From Phylloscopus collybita (taxonomy: Eukaryota; Chordata; Aves; Passeriformes; Phylloscopidae), in contig JAJNNQ010000029.1 of the NCBI GenBank assembly GCA_027886175.1, positions 6,576,001 through 6,640,000 on the forward strand: 64,000 bases of DNA, in the 5' to 3' direction. The translations under genes were made by a program, and so were the position numbers. This document shows positions 34,030 to 47,135 of the stretch, in pieces (the first letter of the stretch is position 1; each line of letters begins with the position of its first letter). The notes under the pieces are model-generated. The model did not search any database. It was not told the DNA's origin and saw nothing but the letters and a program-made list of their open reading frames with translations.

Positions 34030-37000
34030 CTGGTTCTTACAGAGATAACTACCAATTTTTGGCAGATAAAAATAGCTCATATAGATATGGAATACAATAA
34101 CATTTTGAGCTATCCATGAATATCGATGAAAAAACAGAGAAAAACTGTGTGCTTTATGGTCAAAGATTGAATATGTACAGTTACAACAGGAAAGATGTTG
34201 ATTATTCCTAAATGAACAGTGGTAGAGCATATTAATTATCTTGTCAGTTATTTCCTGAGCTTAGTTCTCTGTATGTCACAGGAAAACTCATTTCAAGTTC
34301 ATCAGGATTGAGGTGATTATCTACACATCCATCAATCTGATTGCCAGGGAAGCAGCAAAGTTGTTTCCTTCTGAATTCCCAGGTAAATGTTCTAAACTGG
34401 TTAAAATAGGCAAATAGGAATTGTTAACATGCCCCTCCTGATATTCAACTATTTTTAAAAGAAATTGTAGCTCTGAAAAGGATAGAGCTGTCCTAAAATG
34501 GATCTATGTGACCTACTGAAGCATCTTTCAGGCAGGATTCTGGCAGATTCTCTACACAGAACTTTCAATAGCCTCCTAGAAGATGATCTGCATGTATTTG
34601 GCAGCCGTTTCTAGATATGGAGGGGAATAGAAATACCCACTTTTAGTGTGAAAACATTTGAAAATTTCTTCATGTAAGAGCAATCTACCCTGTCTTCGAT
34701 GAAATAAATTATTTTTAAGGCAACACAGTTCCTGTGAGAAGTGTAAACAATATTTACATTAGCTAATTTACCCCTCCCACTCAGTATGTATATAAAAGTA
34801 TATGCTTATAAAAACATGTGCCTTTTTTTTTTTCTGAGAAGAAGAGTGAGATGCCTTCTTTATACTTTTTTTACATCACAGTTCTCTGAGAAGCAAACAA
34901 ACCCTCCCACTGCTTACAAACCCCAGCCTGAAAGCCCTTTTTTGCTCATTTTATACAACATCCCCATAATGGTCTCATGCTACAAAGGGTTCCAGCTTGA
35001 AAGGAGTCAGTGTCACTCCTTAATCAATTGCAAGGATCACTGCTAAGCCACCTAAGATTTGATTCTCTTGTCCCTACAATTGCTTGAGTTAAATATGCTG
35101 TTTTCACAATACTGCTAGCTCTCACTGCCTCAAGGAGTGAGGAAGACTGAAGCGGAGACATCAAAATAATGTCTCTGATGTGTCATTGCACAGCATATTG
35201 CCATTAGGACATCAAGCCAGCATGATTTATAAGCAATTTTAATTAATTTTCTGAGTCATTTCCTAAGGGCTTAATTCTGTAATCTTATTACCATGAGCCT
35301 AACATGCTATAGTAAGACTATGCTTTCTAATCTTTCTTTTGTTGTTAAATACAATCTCTGCTTTCATTAGGAAACTCTTGAAATAAAGCAGGTTTCTCTT
35401 TTGCGTCGTGAAATTTGTCTGTGTTCATTAGAAATTAGTACTAGAAATTATGTAGTGGAGTATATTAGTTCTTAATACAGAACTCATCACCTACTCCTCT
35501 CCCTTATTCTTTTACTATGAAATCATGCTTCTACTTTAAAGAAGCCACATATCTAGAATTTTAGATATGGAATAATCTCAGCCCCATTTTACTTTATGTA
35601 CACAGAACCAAATCTTAATCCCATTTAATTCAGTGAAATATGGATTTTTTTTTACCCATTATAAGCAAATAAACTGTGCTCATGAAGATATGTACAGATT
35701 ATGAAGTGCAGAATAGTGTGCTTTTACTGTTTGCTTTTTAGCCTCTGTTTTAAAGAAGGAAAACAATCAGTAGATGATTTGCTAAATACCTTTGATTATT
35801 AGTATTTTTTTCTGTGAATTTACACATGCTATTATATGCATTAATGATCTGGGAGGTAAGTTATATTTATCGCATTCCACCGTCCATAAGCAACTTTTTA
35901 GCTGCTGTAAATTTATGTTATTCTGAAGGGTCTTGACCTAATGGAATAATCAAAATTTTAAGTTACTGGGGTATTATATCTGATGTAAGTTTTAAAAAAA
36001 TCATTTTAAAATCACAAATGTGTGATATCATTACTTTGATTAGACTTTGAATATTCTAATTATTCCCTTAATATAATTTAATATGTTTCTTAAAATATTA
36101 ATAGTCACAGCATTGTCAAGTACAATCATCATTTCTGTTATAGAAATTAGAGCATAAAATTTTACATAGGGGAAATAAGCACATTTTTAACACAGAAGAC
36201 TGGGAGAACTGAGTCAAGGCTTACAACATTTAGAAAGTAGGTAGGTCTCTTGCTCATGAAGAAACAGAGAGGTGTATGCCCTTATAAGAGCCCAGGGCAA
36301 TAGAAAAGAAATATAAAAATGTTATATAATGATATAATGCCCTCCAGAGTGCCCTAAAAATGAAGCATAAGCAGAGAGTGAAGAAAGATGGTTCATCTAT
36401 GAACTTTACATCTATTATGGGATAAGAAGAAATTCAGCTGTCATATATGTCTTTGAATCTTTCTGCCACCATTTATTACGATTTTCTCAATATTATTCTG
36501 TTCCTACATTCAGGAAAACTAGTTGACCATAAACCAGAAATCATTTTAGACTGAAATACTTAGAATTTGAGTATGAAAATAAGTTGAGTTAGGACATCAA
36601 GTTTTAATGTGGAAGGTTTTCGTTCTTTTTGGGTTTTTTGTTATTGACAGTGTTATTACAAGTGAAATTGGCTGTGATATTTTAAAGTGATTGATTTCCC
36701 CACTTGCAAAAGCCATAGTTATACCTTCCTTCCCTTCATGGGTGTTTAGATTATTCACAATATGCCAACACAGGTGTAGTGCTTTTTTTTGTGAATATCA
36801 AAAGTGTATTAAGCATGCTAATGTAACAAGAAAACATTTTGATAGTGTACAAATTGTTGCAAAGGTTCTAGCAGAACGAGTTGAAGGAAACATTTCAAAG
36901 AATCATTTAACTCATCTCACTATTATAAGGAACAGAGCACCTAATCTCTAAAGATGAAAATTACAGAAATGAACAGTAAAAATATCTTTCATACTGTCAC

Positions 37001-39384
37001 TTCACATCAACAGAAAACGGACATAATTATCTGAAAAAAGATTACACTAAAAGCCTGTGATACTGTTTTGCATCATGTGTAACCTTAGCACTCACAGGTG
37101 CTACCTTCTTTTGGAAGTCTGACACCACTACTTGTGAAACACAAAGAAGTGAGCTCAGTCCAGCTCAGGTGAAATGACTGACTACCCTCCCCTTCTCATC
37201 AAAACCACAATACGAAAGTGAGAAATGAGAGAATAGTCCTGAATAGTCCCAAAAGAATCGTAAAGTCCTAAAGGAGAGGGTATTGAGGACAAGAGAAAAA
37301 ATGAGAACTAATATAGATGTAAATTAAAGAGTAAAATTGCATTAAATTCCACTCAAAAATTAGCAATTAATTGTATATTTGAGAGGGATGGTCTGGGTAG
37401 ATGTATACATCTTACCGAGGGTGAGCAAAGGTATTAAACTTTTTCCTAAACTAATTCCTCAGTAGTCACACAACTGCAATATTTTTTGCCTAGGCAGACT
37501 CCTTGCAATTCAGACTTCCTCTCACATTTCTAAATCTAAATCCACAACACCTTTTTCCTCTGATCTACGTATTTCCTATGGATTAAATGGTGAAATGGTA
37601 ACAAATAAAGCATAGGAGAATGATTAACAATGACTTCACTGTATTTAAAAGCAAATATTTTTAAAACAGATGGACCATTGCAAAAGGCTTAATAGCTAAC
37701 ATTTTGTATCTCACCCTACGCCCCCACCAAAGACCTCTGAAAATCAGTTTCTATTTTGTTCTGTGGATTTCTAAAACACAGTACAGTGTCATGGGCTTTT
37801 CTGTGGAAAAGTAATTGCACCTTGTTCTTTAGGGTGGATTCAACTCTTTTCCTTACAAGGTGGGCCATATTTTGTGTTTTGCATTGTGATCTGACATTTG
37901 AGAGTTGATATTTTTCATTGAAATACCTTCAGAAAAGGAATTTCCTTGGTGGTTTTCATTACCACAATAAAGAACAGAGCTGATCTGCAGGGCAGTGAAG
38001 TACAGTTAAAGAGAACTATAAACAAGTGGAAACAGATCAGTTTTCTGGACTCCAGGGAAGGCACACTGCAAAAAGACCCTCTGAAAGCAGTGTGGAATTT
38101 ATACTTTCTCTTTTGTAAAGGGGAATTTGAAGAAAAAGATGGTTATTGATTGTTTATTCTCTTGATACATAGAAGTCAAAAACATTAGCAGCAGGCTCTG
38201 TTTAATGGAAAAATTGATATTCTTTTTCAGAGAAAATACCAAACAACTGAGTACAGTAATTTCAAGTACTGCTCTGCTACAGAAAGGAAGAAGGGAGAAG
38301 CTGTTCCTCGGAAATGGCTGTCTGAGTTTGATTAATGACTCTGTATGACCAGCCAGAGTTTACTTCATTAACTAGTAGTAACATTTCCCATGCCTTCAAT
38401 TAACAGTGCTTTTACTTAATCTAATATTAGTTAAGATGCGATATGATCAGAAAACATCATTGCCAGCCAAGTGTTCCTCAAACACAACTGATTTATCTCT
38501 TAGACATCTCATTAAAATGCAAACTATATTGAAATTGATTTTCAGCACTTTCAGGCAGGAATATTTGTAATAATGTTAATTTGCAAATTTCCTCTTTTTT
38601 ATATGTATTCTGTGTGCTGTGGTTGCCATGTTCAGCCCAAGGCTATTTGTATTGTGCAGACAGAAAATGAAGAGCGAACATTTATTTCTCATATCTTTGT
38701 GGGGAACCTGAGGCGCATGAAGATATTTGTGCTGTAACAGGCACAGTCAATCTCCTTCACTCCCTTTAGTCTCTATATATCAACAGCAAACTCCCAGCTA
38801 GTCTTGCTGCAGCAATTAACCTGCCAGGGCTTTCTGCTGTCAGACTCAGTAATAATAAACTACCCCCAGTGAGAGATAGAGCTATAGATTCTCACCCTGC
38901 AACTTCCACAGTGGGTGAATTATTCAGAATCAGCATGATTAAAGAGATGACATGGTATTAGTTAAAAAACACATACTTTTTTTTCTCCCTGACTGAGGTT
39001 TAAACCTATTAAGGAATAACAGTGCAAGAAAATGGGTCTTTACCATCCATCCACAGGTCTTGGAAAAGGGGTTTCTAGAAAAATTGTTTATAATGCCTAT
39101 AATTTTGAAATTTTAAGGATAAAAATGTAAACAACAAAAGGGATAGCGTAGTTAAATCATAAAGCATCTATAAATCCAAGAAAAAAATAAATCAGAGTAA
39201 AGAAGCATTAGGAACACAGAAACAAAGGTATAATTTATGAAAAAATTGTAATGTAGAATCTCCATTTTCAAAGTAAAAGATGGTCTCACTACTCTTAATT
39301 TTTATTAAAGGTTATTATACAGAACCATCTAAAAACATGCATTGAGAAGTAGGAATGATGTCCCTTATTTACAATTTTCCCTTA

Positions 39385-39411
39385 AAAAAAAAAAAGAAAA
39401 GAAAAGAAAGG
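39385..39411. repeat. A-rich AAAAG repeat
   Basis: A run followed by AAAAG units and a short G run. Confidence 0.8.
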
Positions 39412-40539
39412 GGGGAAAATAAGGTAGCATTATTACAAATGCTGCAATATTTTACCAACAAATCAATTGTTTACATTTCCTGGTGCCAGGGCAGCACTGC
39501 AGTGTTACGCATGCATTGCAATTGAGTTTACTAAAACAAAGTCAAGAAAAAATGGACTTAGCTTACACACTTCTAATTCCATTAAAATCATAATTCATTT
39601 GCCAATCTCAGTTTACTCAGCCACCTGATAACACATTCTTAACTAATGTGCCTAGTGATTCTCTGGAGAATAATCTCTCTAAAATGCAGGAGTGGGCCTA
39701 TGTGTTAGAAGTAGTGCTAAATCTAGTCAAATCCATACTCTGTGACTACCAGACCAATGGAATTTTATTATTTGTCACACTCATCTATATGAAATGGAAC
39801 TAATCTAATGGAACTAAAAACAGAGATAAATAAGAACAAATTTTTTTGTTTTGTTTTGTTCATCCAGACCTTCAATACAAATAGGAATGAATTAAGCATT
39901 CATTCCATACTGATGCATTTTTTCTAAAATTAGACAAAATTAATGGTTAAAAAATGCAGGCAAGCAAAATGCATACAGACAAAATTAATACCCTGCAGTA
40001 TGCTGGTCAAGGGTAATATAATCTTATAAATCTTAGCAATGGATAAACTTGTTTAAAATAAAATAAACTCCTTGAAATTCATTGGAGGAGAAAGTGTTGC
40101 TTTACCTCTCTTCAGAATAATTCAACATTTACAGATAGAAACAAGTGAATTGTCATTTTCCACAGAAAGGAAAATGAATTTCATCATATAGGACTCTGTA
40201 CTGTGATGATTGTACAAACTGATGTTCTAAAGTTTGTATTCTCTCTTCACATATGTGATCATTTATGAAACTTATCTAAATCAGCCTTCCAAAGTATAGA
40301 AGTCTACACAGAGAATTCAAATAGGAATATAAGTTGTATTTTGAGTCTACAAATGGATGAAAGAGGCCATCATAAATTCCATATAACAGCTTCAAATTCA
40401 AAATGTAGTTTTACCTATTATTCTAAATTTTCCATTGCGCCAAACATTTGGGAGAAATTAAAAAGATCTTGAAGTCCTAACTCCAAGGCACCTCATATTA
40501 TTACTGAAAATACTCACAATTTTTGTTTGTGGGTTGCTT

Positions 40540-40574
40540 TTTTTGTTTTGGTTTGGTTTGGTTTTTTTTTTTTA
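40540..40574. repeat. GGTTT/T-rich simple repeat
   Basis: TTTGT and GGTTT units running into a T run. Confidence 0.8.
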
Positions 40575-41814
40575 ATTAGGAGCAATTTGGATTTCTCTGT
40601 TTTGCTAAAGTAGCCTACACTTTAGCAAAGGAGATTTTAAAGTGTTATATTTCACAGAGTTGAGGTACTACAAATATTGAGACTTCATGTGTCAGTGGAT
40701 CAAATACTTGGATGGATTACTTTTCAAGAAAATGACCATCACCAAGTTTTAGAAGCTGAATACCAAAAGCTAGACATCTGAAAAATGAAAACATTAAAAC
40801 ACCATTTAAAAAACGGCCACATTTTATCACCATATTTTGCATGACCAGATGATGATATTTATCTTTATTTTAGTGGATTTTCTTGTGAACTTTTTTTTTT
40901 CAGTTATTTGTGAGAAAACAAAAAGGACAAAGGCTTTTCAATTTCTACATCTTAAATTCATATTTAGGTGTCTAAAAAGTGTTAAAGTCTTTAAATGTGC
41001 TGCTCTAGCCATTGCTTGCAGTGAAATTGCTTAACTTTGCTGAAAAGTGCAGCATGGCTGAAAGTCAGGCTGTGTGTGTAAGCGCTGAGTAGAGAATGTA
41101 GGATATCATCACTACTCAGAATGCATATTGAGTAAGAACAAGAAGTCTTTTCTTCGGCTGACTGGTAATATGTTTGCAATTTTTCAAGGGTCTCTATAGA
41201 TTTTATTGTGATAGTCTGTTTGGGTAAAAATCTGAGAACACACTTTTGCTCTTCTGCATCTTTTGGCTGTACTGATATCCTTCAAAAATATAATCTGTCC
41301 ACCTTTTCTTTCAAGAGTTTCTCTTTTTTTATAGTTTGGTCTGCAGAAATTCAAAACCAGAGCTAGTGCACAGACTATAATTCTCATATTTTTACTACTG
41401 TGTTCAAAGAGACAACCATAATCTAGATCCATCTGTTTTGTTGACGTTAGTATGACACACATTAATAGCATAAATGAAATGTTTACAAAAATGTTTAGCA
41501 GCCATAAGAAAAAGAACTTAATGCATACTTTAAAGTCCATGGTTAAGCAAATTTCCCTTTGCTTATTCCCTAAGCTTTGTCTGTATTTGTTAGACAGAAA
41601 CAGGAATTTTAAAGAGCATAATTTTTCCTACCTGCATAAAGCATGAGTTTTAACATGGAATGAGTTATTCCTGGCTCATCACAAACTATTTCTTTCCAAT
41701 TGCCTATAAAGGATGCTTAGGTAACTAGCATAGACAAGATATTTAGGTTTAGGGTGCAAAATCTTGTGTTACACAATATAAGCGTACATATTTTCTGTGA
41801 GTTTCAAGTTTGTC

Positions 41815-41889
41815 CAGCTTGAGAAGGAGCTTGGCACAGTGGACCTCCAGAGGCCTTGTCCCATCTAATTGGTTTTTGTGATTTTAAGA
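41815..41889 (+). mobile_element. Possible ancient CR1 tail
   Basis: TGGACCTCCAGAGGCCTTGT followed by TTTTTGTGATTTTAAG resembles the last ~75 bp of a CR1. Too diverged to be sure. Confidence 0.4.
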
Positions 41890-43969
41890 TGTTTGTTTCC
41901 AAGTAATTTAGATTATATTGGCAGTCTTCACTGTGCTTAATGTTTTATAAGTCTATGATATGAATTACATCAATAAATTTATTTATTCGTAAAAAACTGG
42001 ATCCTCTCATCCTTTTTGGATTTTTTCCATGTGTTCGATGAAAAAAAAAATTGAATTTATTTTCTTCATTATTAGGTTGTGTTGTCCTTCTCTTTCTCTC
42101 TATAAAATCAATAGGATTCTGTCTTTTTTGTCTTTTTGTCATCTACTCATGATCCAGTAAATTAGTAGCTTGAAGGCAATAGTGCCATCCAATGGGCAGT
42201 CAAATAAGCATTTAACACATAGTAAGAAAACCACGAGTTTTTCAACTCATTTTAAAATTTACTTGTCTTTGCTCAGCAGTATCAAAACCACATATAGCTA
42301 CAAAAATATGCTATTCTTCATTCCCACCCACTTCAAACTCTTATTTCTTAAACTAAGATGGGTGCCCTTTAAAAAAAAAATCACAAAAAAACCCAAAAAA
42401 CAGCAAACAAACAAACAATCAAAACAAACAAACAAACAAAACCCTCCAAACTTTTTTTCTGACTCAGCCAAAAAATTTCAGTTAGTTTAAAATTCTCAAT
42501 GTGCCAGGTAGTGCCAGTGTGCTCACACTCTGGAAAAAATTGTTTTTGACTTTCTGTGAATTTTTTTCCATATAGGAGGTGTCAAAGTCTATCCATAGCT
42601 ATCTGGCTGGTGCTATGTGACAGGTGAATCTTTCATTGCATTCTATGACACTGATTAGATTCTGAGATTTTTCATCTATCCAAGCTGCAACTTGGGTTCT
42701 TTTCTTCACAATTAATAAAATATTCAATGTAGTTTTGGACCTACTAGAGTGTTCTCTTTGGAGATGCAGAACAGTGGTAGTCCTATAATATGATATGTTT
42801 GAGCTTTTTCTGGAAAACCTATCTCAAAAGTAGAAGTTGAAATTGATGCTTGGTATTTTTTTACTTTACTGAAAAAGAACAGACAGCAATATGTCTTGAA
42901 CTGAGGACTACGGAAATAAAATGTATTGCTTTTCTGTAAACAATGTATTGTCAGGAGGTTATCCTGACCACAGGAGAAATTACATTAACAGTTATACCGT
43001 TTGTTTTCTTGAGGGATGAAAGACATTTTCTTTATGTTTAAATGTCTCAAGAGTAGGGTGATAAAGGTTCTCTAATTCTTAATGCAATTAGTACTGTTAT
43101 TATTTTAAAGAGGTTTTTTTATTATTTTAGAGTCATATTTTAGAGTTCTTCATTCTTCCCTTTAGCATATACTGCAAGCTTACTGACATCCATTTCAAAA
43201 TGTTGTTCTCTTAATGTATTTACAATTTGCCATTATGTGTATTGTTTGGGTTTGGTTTTTTTTAAAGCAGCTTTGAATTTATTTAGCAGATGCAGTCCTC
43301 ACACTACTTTCAGGCTTATTATCATCACGCCTCTTTCTATTCAATATTATCAACATCATCCCACTCATCACAATCTTGCCTGAATCAAAGGCAACTTGTT
43401 TCTTGTTGGTGGAAGCTTTGAATGAATAATTCATCTGGAAAAACCTTCTATGTTGTACATTTCAGAAGACAGAGCAATTCTCTTGTCAATCACAGTGGCT
43501 CTGTCAGTACTAAGTTCCATACAGTATGTGCTCCAAATGTAAGGAGGATGACAAGCAGCTGAGATTACCAACTGTGTTAGTCCTGGGCATCCTTTTAGCT
43601 TTTCTTTGACAGAACATTCAAATTCAAGTCTCACTCTAACACTGCATTGAGAAATCAGTGTCAAAATTTCCTCTCTGTTCTCACCAATACAGTTTGGTTG
43701 AAAGCTCTGACATATATTGCAACCAAACTAGTCACAAGCCGCAATTACTCATCTCCAGATAGTTAAATTTCATTTTGGCTCCTGAGCTTTCTTATGCCTA
43801 GACAAGTTAGGCTCAGGCTGTCTAAGTACGAAGGCAAAGCTTCAACTGATAGTGCAGAAATCCTCATACATGAAAACCTTGTCTTATCTTGCAATGCAAG
43901 ATGTACCCAGTAGTATGTATTCTATCATCATCTCTTGAAATGAGGTGCAGTGTTCTTTGTCTCTTCCAG
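41890..43969. other. Unassigned sequence
   Basis: No gene recognised. It contains an AAAC repeat (42390-42442), which makes a meaningless lysine- and glutamine-rich frame. Confidence 0.55.
42390..42442. repeat. CAAA tetranucleotide repeat
   Basis: Imperfect CAAA/AAAC units over about 50 bp. Confidence 0.85.
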
Positions 43970-44615
43970 TGGGGGGTGGGGGATGGCAGGGGGATATCCT
44001 CTGTTAATGTGCCAGCTGTTAAAACCAGGGGGGCAGTTTTCTTTACCCCTTCAAAGACCTATCCTCTGTCCGGGGAGGTATCTTCTGTTTATGGGCCATG
44101 GAGGCTCACTGCATGACTGATAAAATTACATCATCCCACTGTCAGATGCTGCACCCAGGGGAAGGAGCCAAGCATTCCCACCTGGATAAAAAATCTGAGA
44201 TTTGGAACACCACAGCAGCCTTTTCCACTGGATTCTCAGAGAAAGACTGGACCCATCTACACCACCACTGGATCTTCAGAGGAAAACTACACCCTTCTAC
44301 AGGATCATTGCTTCAACAGAAACACATCTGTCACTCCAGAAGGACTGCAGCCACCACTGTATTGGAGTGCTACCAACACCCTGACCAAAAGGGTGTCAGG
44401 TTGTATTCTGACTCTGTCAGTGGGGGTTTTTTTGTACTACTGCATTTTTATTTTAATTTTCCTACTGGAGAACTGTTATTCCTATTCCCATATCTTTGCC
44501 TGAGAGGCCCTTAATTTCAAAATTATAATAATTCTGAGGGAGGGGGTTTACATTTTCTGTTTCAAGGGAGGCTGCTGCCTTCCTTTGCAGACACCTGTCT
44601 TTTCAAACCATGACA
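43970..44615 (+). mobile_element. Avian ERVL solo LTR
   Basis: It has the end region typical of a passerine ERVL LTR: GAGAACTGTTATTCCTATTC, TTTGCCTGAGAGGCCC, TTATAATAATTCTGAGGGAG, and a terminal ACACCTGTCTTTTCAAACCA followed by TGACA at 44611-44615. Upstream is a GGGGCAG/GGGCCATGG region. The left edge is uncertain by ~50 bp and no TSD was confirmed. A 138-codon frame inside it (44098-44514) is not a gene. Confidence 0.75.
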
Positions 44616-45896
44616 GACCTCTAGGCCTAAACATTTCTTACTGACACAGGTTGCACTCTAGTCTCTTGGAGGATGGACTCCTTGTCATTTCTGAAGATTA
44701 ATCCTCAGGAGACTAGTTATGACTAATTGATTATAGTACAAACAGAAAGATAAAATAATAGGAAGAGAAGTTATACTGTAAGAATCTTTCATTATAAAAC
44801 AAACATTGGGAGAGATACAGTGTTACACTTCAAAGATGGAGATATTAGCATATTGTTTAAATCCAAAGGTAGAGGTTTTGAAAGTACATGTATTTTGTTT
44901 TAAAATCTTTTCACTTTCTTCTTAAACTGATCTTTGTCAATATGACAGATAATACACAAACAAAAATTTGAGTGACTGGCTTTAACTAAGTGTGACTCTT
45001 CCCATCCACTGGAAGAATTTGGGAATAAGTCTCCATCTACACTAACAAGTTATGTTTGGCAGCATTAGAACGGCAGCTCCCTACAGCATGGATCTAACAT
45101 TCAGACCATAGATGTTTTACAAGGAATTATTTCAGATTAGCTATAGTCCTATTCTGTGAGATGAACAGTCAATAGCACTTGCACCATTTTTGACATGCTT
45201 CTGATTTGGCTTTGTAGAAAAGTAACACAGTTCATGTAGTCCAAGACTGAAAGAAAATCAGTGGAAAGATTAGGAGATCTTTCTAAAACCATGCTCATGT
45301 TCTGAGCTAAATTGTTAATGTGCAATACAAAGGTACTATTTCTGAGAATATGACCCTTAAAAGAATATGCAGGGGGAGAACAGACCTAAGACCTGTAAAG
45401 ATTCATGAGGATGGATACCTTTTATTTCTCCTATCATTTGTGAATTTCCAAAATTCAATTAATAGATACAGAATTGTTGTTTACCGTTGTGTGAGATAAT
45501 ATCATCTTTAGGAAGAAATAAAGCCTCCAAATATACATTTCAATTTGTGCATATATAATAACAGTGACTAATTCCATTTCTTAAAGAAATTACATTTCTA
45601 GCATGTATTTTTACACTGAAGTACCTTTTAGACAGACTGAACATATTCAGTCTAATAACTGAGGTTGGTTTTCCCCTTTAGAACACAGATTAGAAACAGC
45701 TTATTGTAAGAAATTTCTCTGACATAGGTATTATAAATTTCTGTAGTTGGTCTGATATGAAGGAAAAATGCCCTGCTAGATATTTTGTTTGTAAACAGCA
45801 AAAACAAAGGATGGGTGAAATGGTGACTGGTGGCTTGGTCACAGTCACCATGAAGTAGTTGAGTTTCAAATTATTGGCAGTAGGAGAAAAACTCTC
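44616..45896. other. Unassigned sequence
   Basis: Nothing recognised. Confidence 0.5.
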
Positions 45897-46445
45897 AGCA
45901 AACTTCAGCCCTGGATATGGGGAGAGCTAGAGAAGACATTAAGGTTCCATGGGAATCTGTTTTGAAGGTATTGGGGCCCGTGAATGCTGGTCATTTTTTA
46001 AAACCCATCTCTTTGGAGGATAGAACAGACAATCTGGAAGTATCAGAAGTCAAGCACGTGGGGCAGAAGGCTGCCTTAGGTGAGTGGAAATCTTTTGCTA
46101 GAACTCAGGCGGAAAAGAAAGGTGTATGGAACAAGGACAGGTGACAGGGGAAGGCTAAAGAGGTGCTCTTCATAGCTGTAGGGAGAAAATTTGTGCAGCC
46201 AAAGCTCTACTGTTTGAGCTGACAAGCACTGGGAAGAACAATGAAAAGGGATGTTTTTTTTAATATGTTAAGAGAAAAAGGAGGAACAGAGGTAACACTG
46301 ATCCATTACTCAATGAGGTTGGTCACCTCACAAGTGGGACATATAAAAAGCAGAGCCACTTCATATCTTCTTGACTCTTTCTTTAACACCTTCAGTCTCT
46401 GGAGCCCTGTGCAGAAGACTGATTGCAGACATAATAAACTCCACT
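45897..46445 (+). mobile_element. CR1 internal fragment
   Basis: Plus-strand CR1 from the region between endonuclease and reverse transcriptase. It shows CCATGGGAATCTGTTTTGAAGG, ACAAGGACAGGTGACAGGGG, TTAATATGTTAAGAGAAAAAGG and GAGGTTGGTCACCTCACAAG. It stops abruptly near 46445 where sequence of opposite orientation begins. No intact frame. Confidence 0.75.
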
Positions 46446-47135
46446 GAGAGGAGCCTGGATCCACCCTCAACACCTTCCCTTCAGATATTTGTATACCCTG
46501 ATGAGGTCCACGCTCTGTCTTCTCAAGGCTGAAAAGGCCCAGCTCCTTTAACCAAGCGGCCTGACCCTGCTTCCACCTCATGTGTGTTTTCTGCTTACAC
46601 TTGAGGAATGACAATTCTCAATTCATCCACAGACCTCTCTTACCCCCTTGGTTCAACTTCTTTCTCATCAGTCCACACTGCTCTTGAGGCTGGAGGAAGT
46701 GACCCTGGAATATCAACCCTTTTCCCTACAGTGCTTGTCCTCAGGGAACTCTTTCAAGAAAATTCCCTAAAGACAGTGCTGAGGTCTCTCTCCTGAAGTC
46801 TGTGGTTACAATCTTATTTGCTCCTCTGCTCTCTTCTCGCCCAATACAGAACTCCACAATATCACGATCACTACCCAGCCAAGGCTATCCCCGAACTTCA
46901 CATCCCCCATAAGGGCCTTCCCTGCTTGTTAGTGTGAGGTCAAGCAGCTACAACATTCCTTGTGGGATCCTCCACTCTCCATGCTTTTCAGGAACCTGCT
47001 GGGCTGTTCACATTTCACAGTGATCATTCTGCAGCAGATGTCAGGGTAGTTAAAGTCTCCCATAAGAACCAGTGTCTGTGACTTTGAGGCTGCTTCAAGC
47101 TGCCTGTAGAAGACCTCATCCATAAATTTGCTACT
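46446..47135 (-). mobile_element. CR1 fragment, opposite orientation
   Basis: The left part (46455-46560) is the reverse complement of the region downstream of the reverse transcriptase, with CACCTTCCCTTCAGATATTTG. The right part (about 46650-47135) is the endonuclease region. The reverse transcriptase between them is missing, so this copy has a large internal deletion or is two copies side by side. Confidence 0.7.
46929..47123 (-). pseudogene. CR1 endonuclease fragment with GDFN motif
   Basis: A 64-codon open piece encoding SQTLVLMGDFNYPDICC, the clearest endonuclease motif in the window, with aspartate and asparagine intact. It loses similarity about 25 residues later. A remnant, not functional. 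Confidence 0.75.

Larger units (their letters stand above)
34034..41814. other. Unassigned AT-rich sequence
   Basis: 7.8 kb without recognisable genes or dispersed elements. It holds simple repeats near 39385-39411 and 40540-40574. Stretches 35110-35330 and 38440-38900 are less repetitive and could be conserved noncoding DNA; see findings. Confidence 0.55.

Noticed and set aside
44098..44514. 138-codon plus-strand frame with HH and WIF repeats
   Set aside because: It is part of an ERVL LTR, where coding is not expected.
46325..46445. ATATAAAA followed by AATAAA resembling an LTR promoter and poly(A) signal
   Set aside because: The same stretch matches CR1 sequence between endonuclease and reverse transcriptase, in register with the CR1 upstream, so the motifs are chance mutations.
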